Of a DNA stretch of 64,000 nt, positions 42,201-57,200 are shown piece by piece. Every line of letters begins with the position of its first letter. Position 1 is the stretch's first letter. The notes beneath the pieces were generated by a model that worked only from the letters and a program-made list of their open reading frames with translations, was not told the origin of the DNA and ran no database searches. This DNA is from Oasisia sp. SBJ-2009 (lineage: Eukaryota > Annelida > Polychaeta > Sabellida > Siboglinidae), in assembly GCA_964017155.1 (NCBI GenBank), contig OZ024855.1, positions 4,794,690 to 4,858,689 on the forward strand. The letters are read 5' to 3'. A program made the translations under genes and the position numbers.

Positions 42201-45200
42201 ATATAAATGAAACATTAATCATAAGATTATAGCTGTTTTCTACTCGAATATCCTTGTTAAACAGCGACTGTAGCAAGTGCAACAACCGAAAAGAGCACTA
42301 TTTCTGAAGAAACATCTACTCCTCCGCCACCTTCGACTGAATCGGTGATGACGAGTACAATCGAATTAGAAAGTTCGACATCTACAAGTAAGATCAATAT
42401 ACTCACCTACACATCACACATTACGTATGTTGATCAGAGTTGTCCAGACAATTATTTACAATTTTCTAAAAAACGCGTTTCCAGGAACATTAGAAAAGCG
42501 ATACCTCCACAATCTTACCGCAGCATACTCAATTTGATATAAAACGAAGAAAGAACGAGGCATAGCTTGACAAAACTTGTGTTTTGAAACCGTGAAATTC
42601 AATGTAACAGTCACAAGGTGTTTGAGTTTGGTAACTATCAATAAATTAATAAATCGACAGTGACTTCGACTCAATCGACAGTGGAGTCTACGGAAACCAC
42701 GGGTCGTGTGACGTCAACAGAAACAATCGCTTCAACTGTTGGCGAAACAACGGCGAGTCCGTCAGAGACTACTAGTGAAGGTAAAGCAGCATATATGAAA
42801 ACAGTATATTTTCACATTTCAGTAATATTGTAGATTGGCTAATAATCTATGTCGGTCACCTCGAAATTTGTTATTTAGGCTAAATATTAGAAAACATTTT
42901 CCCAGCACAAAATTACTCATTTGGAAAGTATGGAATAAAAAATTACATTACATCACCATTGGAAAACATATGTATGTACATGTTTTGATAAAGAACTACG
43001 GACAGCAACAATATTGTATGCCAACAAAATTAGCGAAACGAAATATCGCTGTCAAAACGAAAGAGCTAGTCTCGAGAGGTGATTGATTGTACAACTATGT
43101 GTATAAACACTTACTTCTTCAAATATTCAAAGCGGCTTTTGATCTGATGTTTCTGTATACAGCTTCGACCACTGCCTCGGCGGAAACCACTGGAACGACT
43201 GAAAGCGTTTCCTCGGCAGCGACCACAGAAACAGTCGCATCAAGTACGGTCGGAGAAACAACGCAGACTGCTGAAACAACGAGCGAAGGTAAGTGACTTC
43301 CATTTCCACCTGGTAGAGATAATGCACCTCACTATAATTGGGTCAACATTTACTGTCGGTAGATGAACAATTCTGTGTATAAACATTTACTTCTTCACAT
43401 ATGCAAAGCGGCTTTTAATGTGATGTTGCTGTTGCAGCTTCGACCACTGCCTCGGCGGAAACCACTGGAACGACTGAAAGCGTTTCCTCGGCAGCGACCA
43501 CAGAAACAGTCGCATCAAGTACGGTCGGAGAAACAACGCAGACTGCTGAAACAACGAGCGAAGGTAAGTGACTTCCATTTCCAACTGATAGATAGAATGC
43601 ACCTCACTATACTTGGGTCAACAATTAATGTCGGTAGATGAACTAGCGGCTACACGATACCTGGCATGTGCGTATCGAAATATGAAAAGTAACACGAAAG
43701 AATGACTTGCTATACCGTATGGATATGTATTCAAAGTGTTATTAGGTGTGTAAAGTGTTAAGTGTACGAAAATTTGCTTGTGGCCAAAGGACGATATTAA
43801 AATCATAATAGAAATGTTAGTACACATATTTCATCATTTCGTTTTTCTCAGATATGATTGAGAAGATTTTACTTGATAAACAAATATTTTCTAGCAACCA
43901 CTATATCCGCGGAGAAAACAACTGGGCCAATCGAAACCTCGACGTCAACGGCGGCCACCGAAAGCACCGCACCAAGCACAAGCGAAGAACCGACGACATC
44001 CGTCGAATCAACGAGCGAAGGTAACATTTCTTTTTAATCGGGCTAATCAAATAATTTTCATATTTCCACGATAAACTTTAAAACGGATTTTCCTTTTACG
44101 ACCCAAAAATGATTGAAAATTATTAATATAAATGAAACATTAATCATAAGATTATAGCTGTTTTCTAGTCGAATATCCTTGTTAAACAGCGACTGTAGCA
44201 AGTACAACAACCGAAAAGAGCACTATTTCTGAAGAAACATCTACTCCTCCGCCACCTTCGACTGAATCGGTGATGACGAGTACAGTCGAATTAGAAAGTT
44301 CGACATCTACAAGTAAGATCAATATACTCACCTACATATCACACATTACGTATATTGATCAGAGTTGTCCAGACAATTATTTACAATTTTCTAAAAAAAA
44401 AGGCGTTTCCATGAACATTAGAAAAGCGATACCTCCACAATCTTACCGCAGCATACTCAATTTGATATAAAACGAAGAAAGAACGAGGCATAGCTTGACA
44501 AAACTTGTGTTTTGAAACCGTGAAATTCAATGTAACAGTCACAAGGTGTTTGAGTTTGGTAACTATCAATACATTAATAAATCGACAGTGACTTCGACTC
44601 AATCGACAGTGGAGTCTACGGAAACCACGGGTCGTGTGACGTCAACAGAAACAATCGCTTCAACTGTTGGCGAAACAACGGCGAGTCCGTCAGAGACTAC
44701 TAGTGAAGGTAAAGCAGCATATATGAAAACAGTATATTTTCACATTTCAGTAATATTGTAGATTGGCTAATAATCTATGTCGGTCACCTCGAAATTTTTT
44801 ATTTAAGCTAAATATTAGAAAACATTTTCCCAGCACAAAATTACTCATTTGGAAAGTATGGAATAAAAAATTACATTACATCACCATTGGAAAACATATG
44901 TATGTACATGTTTTGATAAAGAACTACGGACAGCAACAATATTGTATGCCAACAAAATTAGCGAAACGAAATATCGCTGTCAAAACGAAAGAGCTAGTCT
45001 CGAGAGGTGATTGATTGTACAACTATGTGTATAAAGACTTACTTCTTCAAATATTCAAAGCGGCTTTTGATCTGATGTTTCTGTATACAGCTTCGACCAC
45101 TGCCTCGGCGGAAACCACTGGAACGACTGAAAGCGTTTCCTCGGCAGCGACCACAGAAACAGTCGCATCAAGTACGGTCGGAGAAACAACGCAGACTGCT

Positions 45201-48200
45201 GAAACAACGAGCGAAGGTAAGTGATTTCCATTTCCACCTGGTAGAGACAATGCACCTCACTATAATTGGGTCAACATTTACTGTCGGTAGATGAACAATT
45301 CTGTGTATAAACATTTACTTCTTCACATATGCAAAGCGGCTTTTAATGTGATGTTGCTGTTGCAGCTTCGACCACTGCCTCGGCGGAAACCACTGGAACG
45401 ACTGAAAGCGTTTCCTCGGCAGCGACCACAGAAACAGTCGCATCAAGTACGGTCGGAGAAACAACGCAGACTGCTGAAACAACGAGCGAAGGTAAGTGAC
45501 TTCCATTTCCAACTGATAGATAGAATGCACCTCACTATACTTGGGTCAACAATTAATGTCGGTAGATGAACTAGCGGCTACACGATACCTGGCATGTGCG
45601 TATCGAAATATGAAAAGTAACACGAAAGAATGACTTGCTATACCGTATGGATATGTATTCAAAGTGTTATTAGGTGTGTAAAGTGTTAAGTGTACGAAAA
45701 TTTGCTTGCGGCCAAAGGCCGATATTAAAATCATAATAGAAATGTTAGTACACATAGTTCATCATTTCGTTTTTCTCAGATATGATTGAGAAGATTTTAC
45801 TTGATAAACAAATATTTTCTAGCAACCACTATATCCGCGGAGAAAACAACTGGGCCAACCGAAACCTCGACGTCAACGGCGGCCACCGAAAGCACCGCAC
45901 CAAGCACAAGCGAAGAACCGACGACATCCGTCGAATCAACGAGCGAAGGTAACATTTCTTTTTAACCGGGCTAATCAAATAATTTTCATATTTCCACGAT
46001 AAACTTTAAAACGGATTTTCCTTTTACGACCCAAAAATGATTGAAAATTATTAATATAAATGAAACATTAATCATAAGATTATAGCTGTTTTCTACTCGA
46101 ATATCCTTGTTAAACAGCGACTGTAGCAAGTGCAACAACCGAAAAGAGCACTATTTCTGAAGAAACATCTACTCCTCCGCCACCTTCGACTGAATCGGTG
46201 ATGACGAGTACAATCGAATTAGAAAGTTCGACATCTACAAGTAAGATCAATATACTCACCTACACATCACACATTACGTATGTTGATCAGAGTTGTCCAG
46301 ACAATTATTTACAATTTTCTAAAAAACGCGTTTCCAGGAACATTAGAAAAGCGATACCTCCACAATCTTACCGCAGCATACTCAATTTGATATAAAACGA
46401 AGAAAGAACGAGGCATAGCTTGACAAAACTTGTGTTTTGAAACCGTGAAATTCAATGTAACAGTCACAAGGTGTTTGAGTTTGGTAACTATCAATAAATT
46501 AATAAATCGACAGTGACTTCGACTCAATCGACAGTGGAGTCTACGGAAACCACGGGTCGTGTGACGTCAACAGAAACAATCGCTTCAACTGTTGGCGAAA
46601 CAACGGCGAGTCCGTCAGAGACTACTAGTGAAGGTAAAGCAGCATATATGAAAACAGTATATTTTCACATTTCAGTAATATTGTAGATTGGCTAATAATC
46701 TATGTCGGTCACCTCGAAATTTGTTATTTAGGCTAAATATTAGAAAACATTTTCCCAGCACAAAATTACTCATTTGGAAAGTATGGAATAAAAAATTACA
46801 TTACATCACCATTGGAAAACATATGCATGTACATGTTTTGATAAAGAACTACGGACAGCAACAATATTGTATGCCAACAAAATTAGCGAAACGAAATATC
46901 GCTGTCAAAACGAAAGAGCTAGTCTCGAGAGGTGATTGATTGTACAACTATGTGTATAAACACTTACTTCTTCAAATATTCAAAGCGGCTTTTGATCTGA
47001 TGTTTCTGTATACAGCTTCGACCACTGCCTCGGCGGAAACCACTGGAACGACTGAAAGCGTTTCCTCGGCAGCGACCACAGAAACAGTCGCATCAAGTAC
47101 GGTCGGAGAAACAACGCAGACTGCTGAAACAACGAGCGAAGGTAAGTGACTTCCATTTCCACCTGGTAGAGATAATGCACCTCACTATAATTGGGTCAAC
47201 ATTTACTGTCGGTAGATGAACAATTCTGTGTATAAACATTTACTTCTTCACATATGCAAAGCGGCTTTTAATGTGATGTTGCTGTTGCAGCTTCGACCAC
47301 TGCCTCGGCGGAAACCACTGGAACGACTGAAAGCGTTTCCTCGGCAGCGACCACAGAAACAGTCGCATCAAGTACGGTCGGAGAAACAACGCAGACTGCT
47401 GAAACAACGAGCGAAGGTAAGTGACTTCCATTTCCAACTGATAGATAGAATGCACCTCACTATACTTGGGTCAACAATTAATGTCGGTAGATGAACTAGC
47501 GGCTACACGATACCTGGCATGTGCGTATCGAAATATGAAAAGTAACACGAAAGAATGACTTGCTATACCGTATGGATATGTATTCAAAGTGTTATTAGGT
47601 GTGTAAAGTGTTAAGTGTACGAAAATTTGCTTGTGGCCAAAGGACGATATTAAAATCATAATAGAAATGTTAGTACACATATTTCATCATTTCGTTTTTC
47701 TCAGATATGATTGAGAAGATTTTACTTGATAAACAAATATTTTCTAGCAACCACTATATCCGCGGAGAAAACAACTGGGCCAATCGAAACCTCGACGTCA
47801 ACGGCGGCCACCGAAAGCACCGCACCAAGCACAAGCGAAGAACCGACGACATCCGTCGAATCAACGAGCGAAGGTAACATTTCTTTTTAATCGGGCTAAT
47901 CAAATAATTTTCATATTTCCACGATAAACTTTAAAACGGATTTTCCTTTTACGACCCAAAAATGATTGAAAATTATTAATATAAATGAAACATTAATCAT
48001 AAGATTATAGCTGTTTTCTAGTCGAATATCCTTGTTAAACAGCGACTGTAGCAAGTACAACAACCGAAAAGAGCACTATTTCTGAAGAAACATCTACTCC
48101 TCCGCCACCTTCGACTGAATCGGTGATGACGAGTACAGTCGAATTAGAAAGTTCGACATCTACAAGTAAGATCAATATACTCACCTACATATCACACATT

Positions 48201-51200
48201 ACGTATGTTGATCAGAGTTGTCCAGACAATTATTTACAATTTTCTAAAAAAAAAGGCGTTTCCATGAACATTAGAAAAGCGATACCTCCACAATCTTACC
48301 GCAGCATACTCAATTTGATATAAAACGAAGAAAGAACGAGGCATAGCTTGACAAAACTTGTGTTTTGAAACCGTGAAATTCAATGTAACAGTCACAAGGT
48401 GTTTGAGTTTGGTAACTATCAATACATTAATAAATCGACAGTGACTTCGACTCAATCGACAGTGGAGTCTACGGAAACCACGGGTCGTGTGACGTCAACA
48501 GAAACAATCGCTTCAACTGTTGGCGAAACAACGGCGAGTCCGTCAGAGACTACTAGTGAAGGTAAAGCAGCATATATGAAAACAGTATATTTTCACATTT
48601 CAGTAATATTGTAGATTGGCTAATAATCTATGTCGGTCACCTCGAAATTTGTTATTTAGGCTAAATATTAGAAAACATTTTCCCAGCACAAAATTACTCA
48701 TTTGGAAAGTATTGAATAAAAAATTACATTACATCACCATTGGAAAACATATGTATGTACATGTTTTGATAAAGAACTACGGACAGCAACAATATTGTAT
48801 GCCAACAAAATTAGCGAAACGAAATATCGCTGTCAAAACGAAAGAGCTAGTCTCGAGAGGTGATTGATTGTACAACTATGTGTATAAACACTTACTTCTT
48901 CAAATATTCAAAGCGGCTTTTGATCTGATGTTTCTGTATACAGCTTCGACCACTGCCTCGGCGGAAACCACTGGAACGACTGAAAGCGTTTCCTCGGCAG
49001 CGACCACAGAAACAGTCGCATCAAGTACGGTCGGAGAAACAACGCAGACTGCTGAAACAACGAGCGAAGGTAAGTGACTTCCATTTCCACCTGGTAGAGA
49101 TAATGCACCTCACTATAATTGGGTCAACATTTACTGTCGGTAGATGAACAATTCTGTGTATAAACATTTACTTCTTCACATATGCAAAGCGGCTTTTAAT
49201 GTGATGTTGCTGTTGCAGCTTCGACCACTGCCTCGGCGGAAACCACTGGAACGACTGAAAGCGTTTCCTCGGCAGCGACCACAGAAACAGTCGCATCAAG
49301 TACGGTCGGAGAAACAACGCAGACTGCTGAAACAACGAGCGAAGGTAAGTGACTTCCATTTCCAACTGATAGATAGAATGCACCTCACTATACTTGGGTC
49401 AACAATTAATGTCGGTAGATGAACTAGCGGCTACACGATACCTGGCATGTGCGTATCGAAATATGAAAAGTAACACGAAAGAATGACTTGCTATACCGTA
49501 TGGATATGTATTCAAAGTGTTATTAGGTGTGTAAAGTGTTAAGTGTACGAAAATTTGCTTGTGGCCAAAGGACGATATTAAAATAATAATAGAAATGTTA
49601 GTACACATAGTTTATCATTTCGTTTTTCTCAGATATGATTGAGAAGATTTTACTAGATAAACAAATATTTTCTAGCAACCACTATATCCGCGGAGAAAAC
49701 AACTGGGCCAACCGAAACCTCGACGTCAACGGCGGCCACCGAAAGCACCGCACCAAGCACAAGCGAAGAACCGACGACATCCGTCGAATCAACGAGCGAA
49801 GGTAACATTTCTTTTTAATCGGGCTAATCAAATAATTTTCATATTTCCACGATAAACTTTAAAACGGATTTTCCTTTTACGACCCAAAAATGATTGAAAA
49901 TTATTAATATAAATGAAACATTAATCATAAGATTATAGCTGTTTTCTAGTCGAATATCCTTGTTAAACAGCGACTGTAGCAAGTACAACAACCGAAAAGA
50001 GCACTATTTCTGAAGAAACATCTACTCCTCCGCCACCTTCGACTGAATCGGTGATGACGAGTACAGTCGAATTAGAAAGTTCGACATCTACAAGTCAGAT
50101 CAATATACTCACCTACACGTCACACATTACGTATGTTGATCAGAGTTGTGCAGACAATTATTTACAATTTTCTAAAAAACGCGTTTCCAGGAACATTAGA
50201 AAAGCGATACCTCCACAATCTTACCGCAGCATACTCAATTTGATATAAAACGAAGAAAGAACGAGGCATAGCTTGACAAAACTTGTGTTTTGAAACCGTG
50301 AAATTCAATGTAACAGTCACAAGGTGTTTGAGTTTGGTAACTATCAATACATTAATAAATCGACAGTGACTTCGACTCAATCGACAGTGGAGTCTACGGA
50401 AACCACGGGTCGTGTGACGTCAACAGAAACAATCGCTTCAACTGTTGGCGAAACAACGGCGAGTCCGTCAGAGACTACTAGTGAAGGTAAAGCAGCATAT
50501 ATGAAAACAGTATATTTTCACATTTCAGTAATATTGTAGATTGGCTAATAATCTATGTCGGTCACCTCGAAATTTGTTATTTAGGCTAAATATTAGAAAA
50601 CATTTTCCCAGCACAAAATTACTCATTTGGAAAGTATTGAATAAAAAATTACATTACATCACCATTGGAAAACATATGTATGTACATGTTTTGATAAAGA
50701 ACTACGGACAGCAACAATATTGTATGCCAACAAAATTAGCGAAACGAAATATCGCTGTCAAAACGAAAGAGCTAGTCTCGAGAGGTGATTGATTGTACAA
50801 CTATGTGTATAAACACTTACTTCTTCAAATATTCAAAGCGGCTTTTGATCTGATGTTTCTGTATACAGCTTCGACCACTGCCTCGGCGGAAACCACTGGA
50901 ACGACTGAAAGCGTTTCCTCGGCAGCGACCACAGAAACAGTCGCATCAAGTACGGTCGGAGAAACAACGCAGACTGCTGAAACAACGAGCGAAGGTAAGT
51001 GACTTCCATTTCCACCTGGTAGAGATAATGCACCTCACTATAATTGGGTCAACATTTACTGTCGGTAGATGAACAATTCTGTGTATAAACATTTACTTCT
51101 TCACATATGCAAAGCGGCTTTTAATGTGATGTTGCTGTTGCAGCTTCGACCACTGCCTCGGCGGAAACCACTGGAACGACTGAAAGCGTTTCCTCGGCAG

Positions 51201-54200
51201 CGACCACAGAAACAGTCGCATCAAGTACGGTCGGAGAAACAACGCAGACTGCTGAAACAACGAGCGAAGGTAAGTGACTTCCATTTCCAACTGATAGATA
51301 GAATGCACCTCACTATACTTGGGTCAACAATTAATGTCGGTAGATGAACTAGCGGCTACACGATACCTGGCATGTGCGTATCGAAATATGAAAAGTAACA
51401 CGAAAGAATGACTTGCTATACCGTATGGATATGTATTCAAAGTGTTATTAGGTGTGTAAAGTGTTAAGTGTACGAAAATTTGCTTGTGGCCAAAGGACGA
51501 TATTAAAATAATAATAGAAATGTTAGTACACATAGTTTATCATTTCGTTTTTCTCAGATATGATTGAGAAGATTTTACTAGATAAACAAATATTTTCTAG
51601 CAACCACTATATCCGCGGAGAAAACAACTGGGCCAACCGAAACCTCGACGTCAACGGCGGCCACCGAAAGCACCGCACCAAGCACAAGCGAAGAACCGAC
51701 GACATCCGTCGAATCAACGAGCGAAGGTAACATTTCTTTTTAATCGGGCTAATCAAATAATTTTCATATTTCCACGATAAACTTTAAAACGGATTTTCCT
51801 TTTACGACCCAAAAATGATTGAAAATTATTAATATAAATGAAACATTAATCATAAGATTATAGCTGTTTTCTAGTCGAATATCCTTGTTAAACAGCGACT
51901 GTAGCAAGTACAACAACCGAAAAGAGCACTATTTCTGAAGAAACATCTACTCCTCCGCCACCTTCGACTGAATCGGTGATGACGAGTACAGTCGAATTAG
52001 AAAGTTCGACATCTACAAGTCAGATCAATATACTCACCTACACGTCACACATTACGTATGTTGATCAGAGTTGTGCAGACAATTATTTACAATTTTCTAA
52101 AAAACGCGTTTCCAGGAACATTAGAAAAGCGATACCTCCACAATCTTACCGCAGCATACTCAATTTGATATAAAACGAAGAAAGAACGAGGCATAGCTTG
52201 ACAAAACTTGTGTTTTGAAACCGTGAAATTCAATGTAACAGTCACAAGGTGTTTGAGTTTGGTAACTATCAATACATTAATAAATCGACAGTGACTTCGA
52301 CTCAATCGACAGTGGAGTCTACGGAAACCACGGGTCGTGTGACGTCAACAGAAACAATCGCTTCAACTGTTGGCGAAACAACGGCGAGTCCGTCAGAGAC
52401 TACTAGTGAAGGTAAAGCAGCATATATGAAAACAGTATATTTTCACATTTCAGTAATATTGTAGATTGGCTAATAATCTATGTCGGTCACCTCGAAATTT
52501 GTTATTTAGGCTAAATATTAGAAAACATTTTCCCAGCACAAAATTACTCATTTGGAAAGTATTGAATAAAAAATTACATTACATCACCATTGGAAAACAT
52601 ATGTATGTACATGTTTTGATAAAGAACTACGGACAGCAACAATATTGTATGCCAACAAAATTAGCGAAACGAAATATCGCTGTCAAAACGAAAGAGCTAG
52701 TCTCGAGAGGTGATTGATTGTACAACTATGTGTATAAACACTTACTTCTTCAAATATTCAAAGCGGCTTTTGATCTGATGTTTCTGTATACAGCTTCGAC
52801 CACTGCCTCGGCGGAAACCACTGGAACGACTGAAAGCGTTTCCTCGGCAGCGACCACAGAAACAGTCGCATCAAGTACGGTCGGAGAAACAACGCAGACT
52901 GCTGAAACAACGAGCGAAGGTAAGTGACTTCCATTTCCACCTGGTAGAGATAATGCACCTCACTATAATTGGGTCAACATTTACTGTCGGTAGATGAACA
53001 ATTCTGTGTATAAACATTTACTTCTTCACATATGCAAAGCGGCTTTTAATGTGATGTTGCTGTTGCAGCTTCGACCACTGCCTCGGCGGAAACCACTGGA
53101 ACGACTGAAAGCGTTTCCTCGGCAGCGACCACAGAAACAGTCGCATCAAGTACGGTCGGAGAAACAACGCAGACTGCTGAAACAACGAGCGAAGGTAAGT
53201 GACTTCCATTTCCAACTGATAGATAGAATGCACCTCACTATACTTGGGTCAACAATTAATGTCGGTAGATGAAATAGCGGCTACACGATACCTGGCATGT
53301 GCGTATCGAAATATGAAAAGTAACACGAAAGAATGACTTGCTATACCGTATGGATATGTATTCAAAGTGTTATTAGGTGTGTAAAGTGTTAAGTGTACGA
53401 AAATTTGCTTGTGGCCAAAGGACGATATTAAAATCATAATAGAAATGTTAGTACACATAGTTCATCATTTCGTTTTTCTCAGATATGATTGAGAAGATTT
53501 TACTAGATAAACAAATATTTTATAGCAACCACTATATCCGCGGAGAAAACAACTGGGCCAACCGAAACCTCGACGTCAACGGCGGCCACCGAAAGCACCG
53601 CACCAAGCACAAGCGAAGAACCGACGACATCCGTCGAATCAACGAGCGAAGGTAACATTTCTTTTTAATCGGGCTAATCAAATAATTTTCATATTTCCAC
53701 GATAAACTTTAAAACGGATTTTCCTTTTACGACCCAAAAATGATTGAAAATTATTAATATAAATGAAACATTAATCATAAGATTATAGCTGTTTTCTACT
53801 CGAATATCCTTGTTAAACAGCGACTGTAGCAAGTACAACAACCGAAAAGAGCACTATTTCTGAAGAAACATCTACTCCTCCGCCACCTTCGACTGAATCG
53901 GTGATGACGAGTACAGTCGAATTAGAAAGTTCGACATCTACAAGTCAGATCAATATACTCACCTACACATCACACATTACGTATGTTGATCAGAGTTGTC
54001 CAGACAATTATTTACAATTTTCTAAAAAACGCGTTTCCATGAACATTAGAAAAGCGATACCTCCACAATCTTACCGCAGCATACTCAATTTGATATAAAA
54101 CGAAGAAAGAACGAGGCATAGCTTGACAAAACTTGTGTTTTGAAACCGTGAAATTCAATGTAACAGTCACAAGGTGTTTGAGTTTGGTAACTATCAATAC

Positions 54201-57200
54201 ATTAATAAATCGACAGTGACTTCGACTCAATCGACAGTGGAGTCTACGGAAACCACGGGTCGTGTGACGTCAACAGAAACAATCGCTTCAACTGTTGGCG
54301 AAACAACGGCGAGTCCGTCAGAGACTACTAGTGAAGGTAAAGCAGCATATATGAAAACAGTATATTTTCACATTTCAGTAATATTGTAGATTGGCTAATA
54401 ATCTATGTCGGTCACCTCGAAATTTGTTATTTAAGCTAAATATTAGAAAACATTTTCCCAGCACAAAATTACTCATTTGGAAAGTATGGAATAAAAAATT
54501 ACATTACATCACCATTGGAAAACATATGTATGTACATGTTTTGATAAAGAACTACGGACAGCAACAATATTGTATGCCAACAAAATTAGCGAAACGAAAT
54601 ATCGCTGTCAAAACGAAAGAGCTAGTCTCGAGAGGTGATTGATTGTACAACTATGTGTATAAAGACTTACTTCTTCAAATATTCAAAGCGGCTTTTGATC
54701 TGATGTTTCTGTATACAGCTTCGACCACTGCCTCGGCGGAAACCACTGGAACGACTGAAAGCGTTTCCTCGGCAGCGACCACAGAAACAGTCGCATCAAG
54801 TACGGTCGGAGAAACAACGCAGACTGCTGAAACAACGAGCGAAGGTAAGTGACTTCCATTTCCACCTGGTAGAGATAATGCACCTCACTATAATTGGGTC
54901 AACATTTACTGTCGGTAGATGAACAATTCTGTGTATAAACATTTACTTCTTCACATATGCAAAGCGGCTTTTAATGTGATGTTGCTGTTGCAGCTTCGAC
55001 CACTGCCTCGGCGGAAACCACTGGAACGACTGAAAGCGTTTCCTCGGCAGCGACCACAGAAACAGTCGCATCAAGTACGGTCGGAGAAACAACGCAGACT
55101 GCTGAAACAACGAGCGAAGGTAAGTGACTTCCATTTCCAACTGATAGATAGAATGCACCTCACTATACTTGGGTCAACAATTAATGTCGGTAGATGAAAT
55201 AGCGGCTACACGATACCTGGCATGTGCGTATCGAAATATGAAAAGTAACACGAAAGAATGACTTGCTATACCGTATGGATATGTATTCAAAGTGTTATTA
55301 GGTGTGTAAAGTGTTAAGTGTACGAAAATTTGCTTGTGGCCAAAGGACGATATTAAAATCATAATAGAAATGTTAGTACACATAGTTCATCATTTCGTTT
55401 TTCTCAGATATGATTGAGAAGATTTTACTAGATAAACAAATATTTTATAGCAACCACTATATCCGCGGAGAAAACAACTGGGCCAACCGAAACCTCGACG
55501 TCAACGGCGGCCACCGAAAGCACCGCACCAAGCACAAGCGAAGAACCGACGACATCCGTCGAATCAACGAGCGAAGGTAACATTTCTTTTTAATCGGGCT
55601 AATCAAATAATTTTCATATTTCCACGATAAACTTTAAAACGGATTTTCCTTTTACGACCCAAAAATGATTGAAAATTATTAATATAAATGAAACATTAAT
55701 CATAAGATTATAGCTGTTTTCTAGTCGAATATCCTTGTTAAACAGCGACTGTAGCAAGTACAACAACCGAAAAGAGCACTATTTCTGAAGAAACATCTAC
55801 TCCTCCGCCACCTTCGACTGAATCGGTGATGACGAGTACAGTCGAATTAGAAAGTTCGACATCTACAAGTCAGATCAATATACTCACCTACACATCACAC
55901 ATTACGTATGTTGATCAGAGTTGTCCAGACAATTATTTACAATTTTCTAAAAAACGCGTTTCCATGAACATTAGAAAAGCGATACCTCCACAATCTTACC
56001 GCAGCATACTCAATTTGATATAAAACGAAGAAAGAACGAGGCATTGCTTGACAAAACTTGTGTTTTGAAACCGTGAAATTCAATGTAACAGTCACAAGGT
56101 GTTTGAGTTTGGTAACTATCAATACATTAATAAATCGACAGTGACTTCGACTCAATCGACAGTGGAGTCTACGGAAACCACGGGTCGTGTGACGTCAACA
56201 GAAACAATCGCTTCAACTGTTGGCGAAACAACGGCGAGTCCGTCAGAGACTACTAGTGAAGGTAAAGCAGCATATATGAAAACAGTATATTTTCACATTT
56301 CAGTAATATTGTAGATTGGCTAATAATCTATGTCGGTCACCTCGAAATTTGTTATTTAAGCTAAATATTAGAAAACATTTTCCCAGCACAAAATTACTCA
56401 TTTGGAAAGTATGGAATAAAAAATTACATTACATCACCATTGGAAAACATATGTATGTACATGTTTTGATAAAGAACTACGGACAGCAACAATATTGTAT
56501 GCCAACAAAATTAGCGAAACGAAATATCGCTGTCAAAACGAAAGAGCTAGTCTCGAGAGGTGATTGATTGTACAACTATGTGTATAAAGACTTACTTCTT
56601 CAAATATTCAAAGCGGCTTTTGATCTGATGTTTCTGTATACAGCTTCGACCACTGCCTCGGCGGAAACCACTGGAACGACTGAAAGCGTTTCCTCTGCAG
56701 CGACCACAGAAACAGTCGCATCAAGTACGGTCGGAGAAACAACGCAGACTGCTGAAACAACGAGCGAAGGTAAGTGACTTCCATTTCCACCTGGTAGAGA
56801 TAATGCACCTCACTATAATTGGGTCAACATTTACTGTCGGTAGATGAACAATTCTGTGTATAAACATTTACTTCTTCACATATGCAAAGCGGCTTTTAAT
56901 GTGATGTTGCTGTTGCAGCTTCGACCACTGCCTCGGCGGAAACCACTGGAAAGACTGAAAGCGTTTCCTCGGCAGCGACCACAGAAACAGTCGCATCAAG
57001 TACGGTCGGAGAAACAACGCAGACTGCTGAAACAACGAGCGAAGGTAAGTGACTTCCATTTCCAACTGATAGATAGAATGCACCTCACTATACTTGGGTC
57101 AACAATTAATGTCGGTAGATGAACTAGCGGCTACACGATACCTGGCATGTGCGTATCGAAATATGAAAAGTAACACGAAAGAATGACTTGCTATACCGTA

